Part shown: in pieces, positions 60,086 to 64,000 of the stretch
Layout of the letters: each line of letters starts with the position of its first letter
Position numbering within the stretch: position 1 is the first letter of the stretch
The notes under the pieces: model-generated
What the model saw: only the letters and a program-made list of their open reading frames with translations
Database searches by the model: none
Told to the model about the DNA's origin: nothing
NCBI RefSeq assembly: GCF_050947875.1
Contig: NC_134574.1
Location: forward strand, 150,889,434-150,953,433
Reading direction: 5' to 3'
DNA: 64,000 nucleotides
Source: Dermacentor variabilis
Lineage: Eukaryota; Arthropoda; Arachnida; Ixodida; Ixodidae
Program-made: the position numbers and the translations under genes

Positions 60086-63000
60086 ACTGAGACAATTGGA
60101 CATAGCTTTGACGGTGCGTCCACTTCGCTTCGCCGTATTATCAACCAATCCATGGCGGAAGGAAGATGATAGGAGGAAGCATACGGCAACGCGATTGAAG
60201 CCAAAACTCATGGAGGCCTGGGGGCCCAACACGTGATCGCACGTCAAAGTGCGCGGTTGGTTTCAGCGTTCCCACTTTGCATGCAGAGCCGCGGCAGGGC
60301 AGCTCAACAAGCGCGCATCAAATAAAAGCTACAGGCATAGCTACTGGAAAGCAAGCATCTCAGAATATATCGGTTCTTGCTCCATGATCTCGACGCAAGA
60401 GGTCACGTGTTGGGCCACCACTGTGGTTCCCTAGAGAGTTCCCTTTCCAAGCCTGGCGGCGTGACGTAATGCTAGCAGCTTATTTTTTCTTTCTCTGTGA
60501 ACCAAACGCACTCCGCCATCTTTCGAAACCTTCTAACCTACCGCACGTGTGTCGCGCATGTGCCGTCGATAAAGAACGCTGACCCCCAAACCCATGGTTT
60601 GTTCGAACGTTTGGGCATTCAATTAAGCCAGTTTTTTTACCTCAATGCTTGCCGACCCAACAGAAGGTGATGGGTTCTTGCAAGTGGTTCATTGAAATTA
60701 TTCAATTGATTATATTCATGTGAGGCAACAGCAAAGCGCCTAATTTGGAAACGATAAGCAGAAAACGAGACTGAGAAATATGAATGTTCTTCCCCATTAG
60801 GCTGTTCTCAAATTCTAGGGCAAATCCAAAATCCAAAATCCAAATACTCTGGAGGTGGATCGAAAGAACTCCCCTGCTTCGTAATAACTTTTTGTCATTG
60901 AACAGTTCTCTTGTGATAGCTGTTTCACAAAAATTTTTTGTAAAAACTGCCGATTTGGCCATTTGAAATGGCGCTAGACCTTTTCACATCGGGATATTAA
61001 GAATTATGATAACGAAAAGAAAACACCACAAATTCAATTCAGCACTTTTTATTCGGGTACTCGTCAACTTCATGCAGAGCAGGTGAGTCCTGAATTTATC
61101 GCAGGTGCGCAGGAGTATCGATATGTGAAAAGCGATAATGGATTGTACTTTACATTACGCACAGACTTCGAAGAGGAAGGAGAGTGGGATAGACACGAAG
61201 AATAACCAACGTAAATACTGACAAGCTACCCTGTGCTTGGGTAAAGTGAAGTGAAGGTGGTAGAACGAGAGAATGGCTCACACAAAAAAGGAAAAGAAAG
61301 GAATAGGGGGAGGCGTGTACGTAAATGCGGTGCTGCGCACTAGAAATCTTAGAGTCTTAGACTGGGGATTGTAATAAACGCAACAAAGGCATTTTGTGTC
61401 GATCTCCGTCAGAAACAGTCACCGAGGGTTCTCTTCACCGAAAAGGGACAATCGTTCCGCTTGGCTGTAATGGCTGAGAGGGTTTATCTAGCTACTATGG
61501 ACCTAGGGCAGTAAGGAAAGAACTGCCTGATCATTCACTAGCAGCCGCTGTTACCTCATGGAATGAGTTCCCATTCGGAATGAATTCTTAAATTCGTGAA
61601 TGCCACGTCGAGCTACTGTGGGCATGAAAGCTCACAAAGATATGAAAAGGCAGCCATGGGACTGCGATGTAGTCCAAGACGTAAAGGCGCGCAGAGGTGA
61701 ACGATACGCGTAAAAGCGTTTATGCCCCTAATCTGCAGCATCGCGCTATGCCTCAGGAATCACTAAGGTGACTCCGGAGTAATATTGTTACATAGAGCTA
61801 TGAACATCTCAGAAGCTCATAAAGAAGAGAGAAAGGAGAAGGTATATTGGACAAAGATGCCTGCAAGAAGTAGGTTGTGATATAAAAATAGGTGAAGTCA
61901 GTTGATCCGTCCAGTGCAATTTTTAGCACTTCAGGCTTGTCGTGTATTTGTGTATATGAACACATGAGTAACCTGAATCTGAATACATGAAAACACATGA
62001 GTGGTTTCCGAAAACTAGGACAGCGTCGCTGGGACGTGTTTTGCCTACTGATTTCTTCTTCTATCGGTGCTGTCAAGTTTTTTTGGTGTGTGTATGTGAT
62101 GCTGCCATTTCATTGAGTGGCGTATTAGTTAACTTACATGAATAAGACCAAGGTTTGCACAAAACGAATACTCGTTGCATATATACCTTTGCTAACTTCA
62201 CCTTAAGCGTTCGATGTGAGTGAGAGTTCAAGAGAAAGCTATGAAGAAGTACACAGAAACAAACGCTCACCTGCCCACTTTTAACGTATGAGACTGAGCA
62301 GGATGTACAGCGGTTATCAAGTGTTTTCAATGCCATTTTTCTGAGTAGGCATAAAGATTTTATGGCGACTTCAGGTGTGTATAAATAACTTCCCCATACC
62401 TTCCGAATTCTCGCGAACGCACTCGATTACCCGAATTGCCTTAATTATGCTAAGTTTACTTCCGAAAACAACACGGGAACTTGTTTGTCTCACTAAACAT
62501 GAAGTTTTATAACGCGAAGCGACTTCCGCCCTGTTTGCAATCCGCAAATCCTTGCCTTGGTAGGGGGCACGAAAACACGCGCTTAATCCGCTCGCTAAAA
62601 GCACACCTTTCCCTTCCCGTCTTCGAATGCCCAGAAGATTCGCAGGTCCAGCTTGCTGACCTCTTGCTGAAGAAGGTCTTGAGTCAGTGACGATGGGAGT
62701 CTGCATACAAATGAGCTGCTTTATAAGTTAGCGTCCGACGCCGCTCAACGACCGCGATCCCCGCAATGTGCAGGTGCTTTTACGAGTTCCTCATTATCTC
62801 CAACTACAATAACGTTAGCGGCAGTTTGTCCCGAGGCCAATGGAGATCAACAGCCGACGGCAGCTAAACTATGGAGCAACGCTTAGCCTCTGGGAACGTC
62901 AGCGACGTGTAGGGCCCCATCCGGACCCCGGCATCGAACTTTCGCTCGGTCATCTCAGCCCTCTATGCCTTCGTATACATCTCGGCGTCGCACACGGCAG

Positions 63001-64000
63001 GCACGCGAGTGGCATTGGGATCCTGCGCCGAGATCTGCAGCGTCGAGAATGCTGCGCTTAAAGTGCGGTGGTCTGTCCGCGTCATAAATCCAATTAGAAG
63101 GAAGGGGGCGAAGGGATCGGAAGGGGATGCTTTTAGTGGCCGCCCTGTTTCCGCCGGCAAAGTATGTGCGTCCGTTCTATCGTCCACTTCCCACTTTGTG
63201 CTCTAGAGTTCGCCGGATGCTCGATCCGGTCTGAGTCGACGTGCACGCTTCATGGTTCTCCAGAGAAAGGCTTTGCAAAGCCCAGTCGGTGGAGCGAAAT
63301 ACGGGCATATCACCAGCCTGGGGAGTTTTATATGACTGTATACTAAAAGGGAAACGACTTAAAGGCAGAGATTCTATGCGCGCGTAACTGTGGTACTAGG
63401 GCAGGGAGGTCACTGAGTGTTACGGCGCGTGATAACCACATGGTCGTGTCTTAATGGGGCTTTACTGGCGAGCCTGCATGCAAACAACGCTTGCATTCAG
63501 GCTTCCTATAGGCTTTAATATACCACTAACATTTGAAACTTCCTTTCACTTTCACGCTCTGCTGTCTCGGGGATCTGAAAGCGACAACCCATTCAGAACG
63601 TACGCGGAAGGCACCTGCATGTCGTTTATGCTTTCCGGTTGCCTGTTTTAGTCTTGTGTTTTCTTCAGTACGCTTTCAGGTAAACGAAAGGCAGGCCTAC
63701 AGGGTACGTTGGTTATAGCGTCTATGTAGCCCACATCAAGAAAGGTAGGGCTAGCAAAACAGACAGGCCTTTATTCCTCTAGGCGGTAGAGTCTCACGTC
63801 ATTGTAGGGGAGGCCTGCCTGTACAGGACACATACGTGACACGCTAATTTCATTTGGCAAAGGGAGTTTAAGTTCGCCTGAATCTTGGTTGTAATTAAGG
63901 ATAGGCGATGAGGTATTTTCATTACGGGACTAAACGAACGTACAAATGATATCATGGGCTTTCGCATATATGAAACCATCACATCGCCTTCAGGTAGCCC
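60086..64000. other. Right flank without recognisable gene
   Basis: No frame here has a recognised domain. A 76-codon stretch (60,977-61,204, plus strand) is open but lacks a start and a family. AATAAA-like words on the minus strand (near 61,046 and 63,766) have no coding sequence next to them that I can support. No RNA gene was found. Confidence 0.5.

Noticed and set aside
60977..61204. 76-codon plus-strand open stretch with an acidic C-terminus
   Set aside because: No start codon, no recognised family, and length is within chance expectation.

Overview
The window looks like nuclear DNA of a hard tick (Ixodidae). No bacterial, organellar or viral gene is seen, and no intact host protein-coding gene could be supported. 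The tick assignment is inferred from three things: a tRNA-headed SINE resembling the tick Ruka family, several arthropod-type non-LTR retrotransposons, and mixed AT-rich and GC-rich repeat-dominated DNA. The genus cannot be given from the sequence alone.

Layout. 1-3,708 is low-information flank with simple repeats and one hairpin. 3,709-5,165 is a Ruka-like SINE split by a 5'-truncated LINE (3,916-4,885) that left a 15-bp target-site duplication. 5,166-5,946 is an edge region ending in a diverged copy of a module found in the array. 5,947-53,955 is a head-to-tail array of a 5.2-kb unit, nine units by my count (U1-U9). U1, U2 and U5-U8 are full length, U3 and U4 are internally deleted, and U9 is cut short. 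U4 carries a nearly complete 5.94-kb I-type LINE on the minus strand (22,306-28,244), flanked by 11-bp duplications. 53,956-64,000 is flank. It holds an old, frame-broken plus-strand LINE (about 56.1-60.1 kb) interrupted by a second Ruka-like element, then about 4 kb with nothing recognisable.

The 5.2-kb unit is a mosaic. It contains a minus-strand CR1/jockey-like LINE relic (endonuclease-RT linker, RT N-terminus, RT YADD and YLGV blocks) in permuted order, a cluster of GTCTATAGAC palindromes, and two diverged copies (A and B) of an AT-rich module whose third copy (D) sits just outside the array. Module A opens with a signal-peptide-like reading frame. Most plus-strand open frames repeated in every unit are shadows or non-coding: one 128-codon frame is antisense to the LINE relic, and a hand comparison of copies B and D shows no third-codon-position excess. 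Their recurrence reflects near-identical units rather than selection.

The only plausible protein machinery is that of the inserted I-type LINE. Its ORF1 is an RNA-binding protein with three CCHC knuckles. Its ORF2 has endonuclease, reverse transcriptase and RNase H, with one in-frame TGA between the RT and RNase H parts. The most noteworthy signals are the array, its two-block variant pattern on either side of the LINE, a 31-bp micro-inversion private to U1, and the internal module family.
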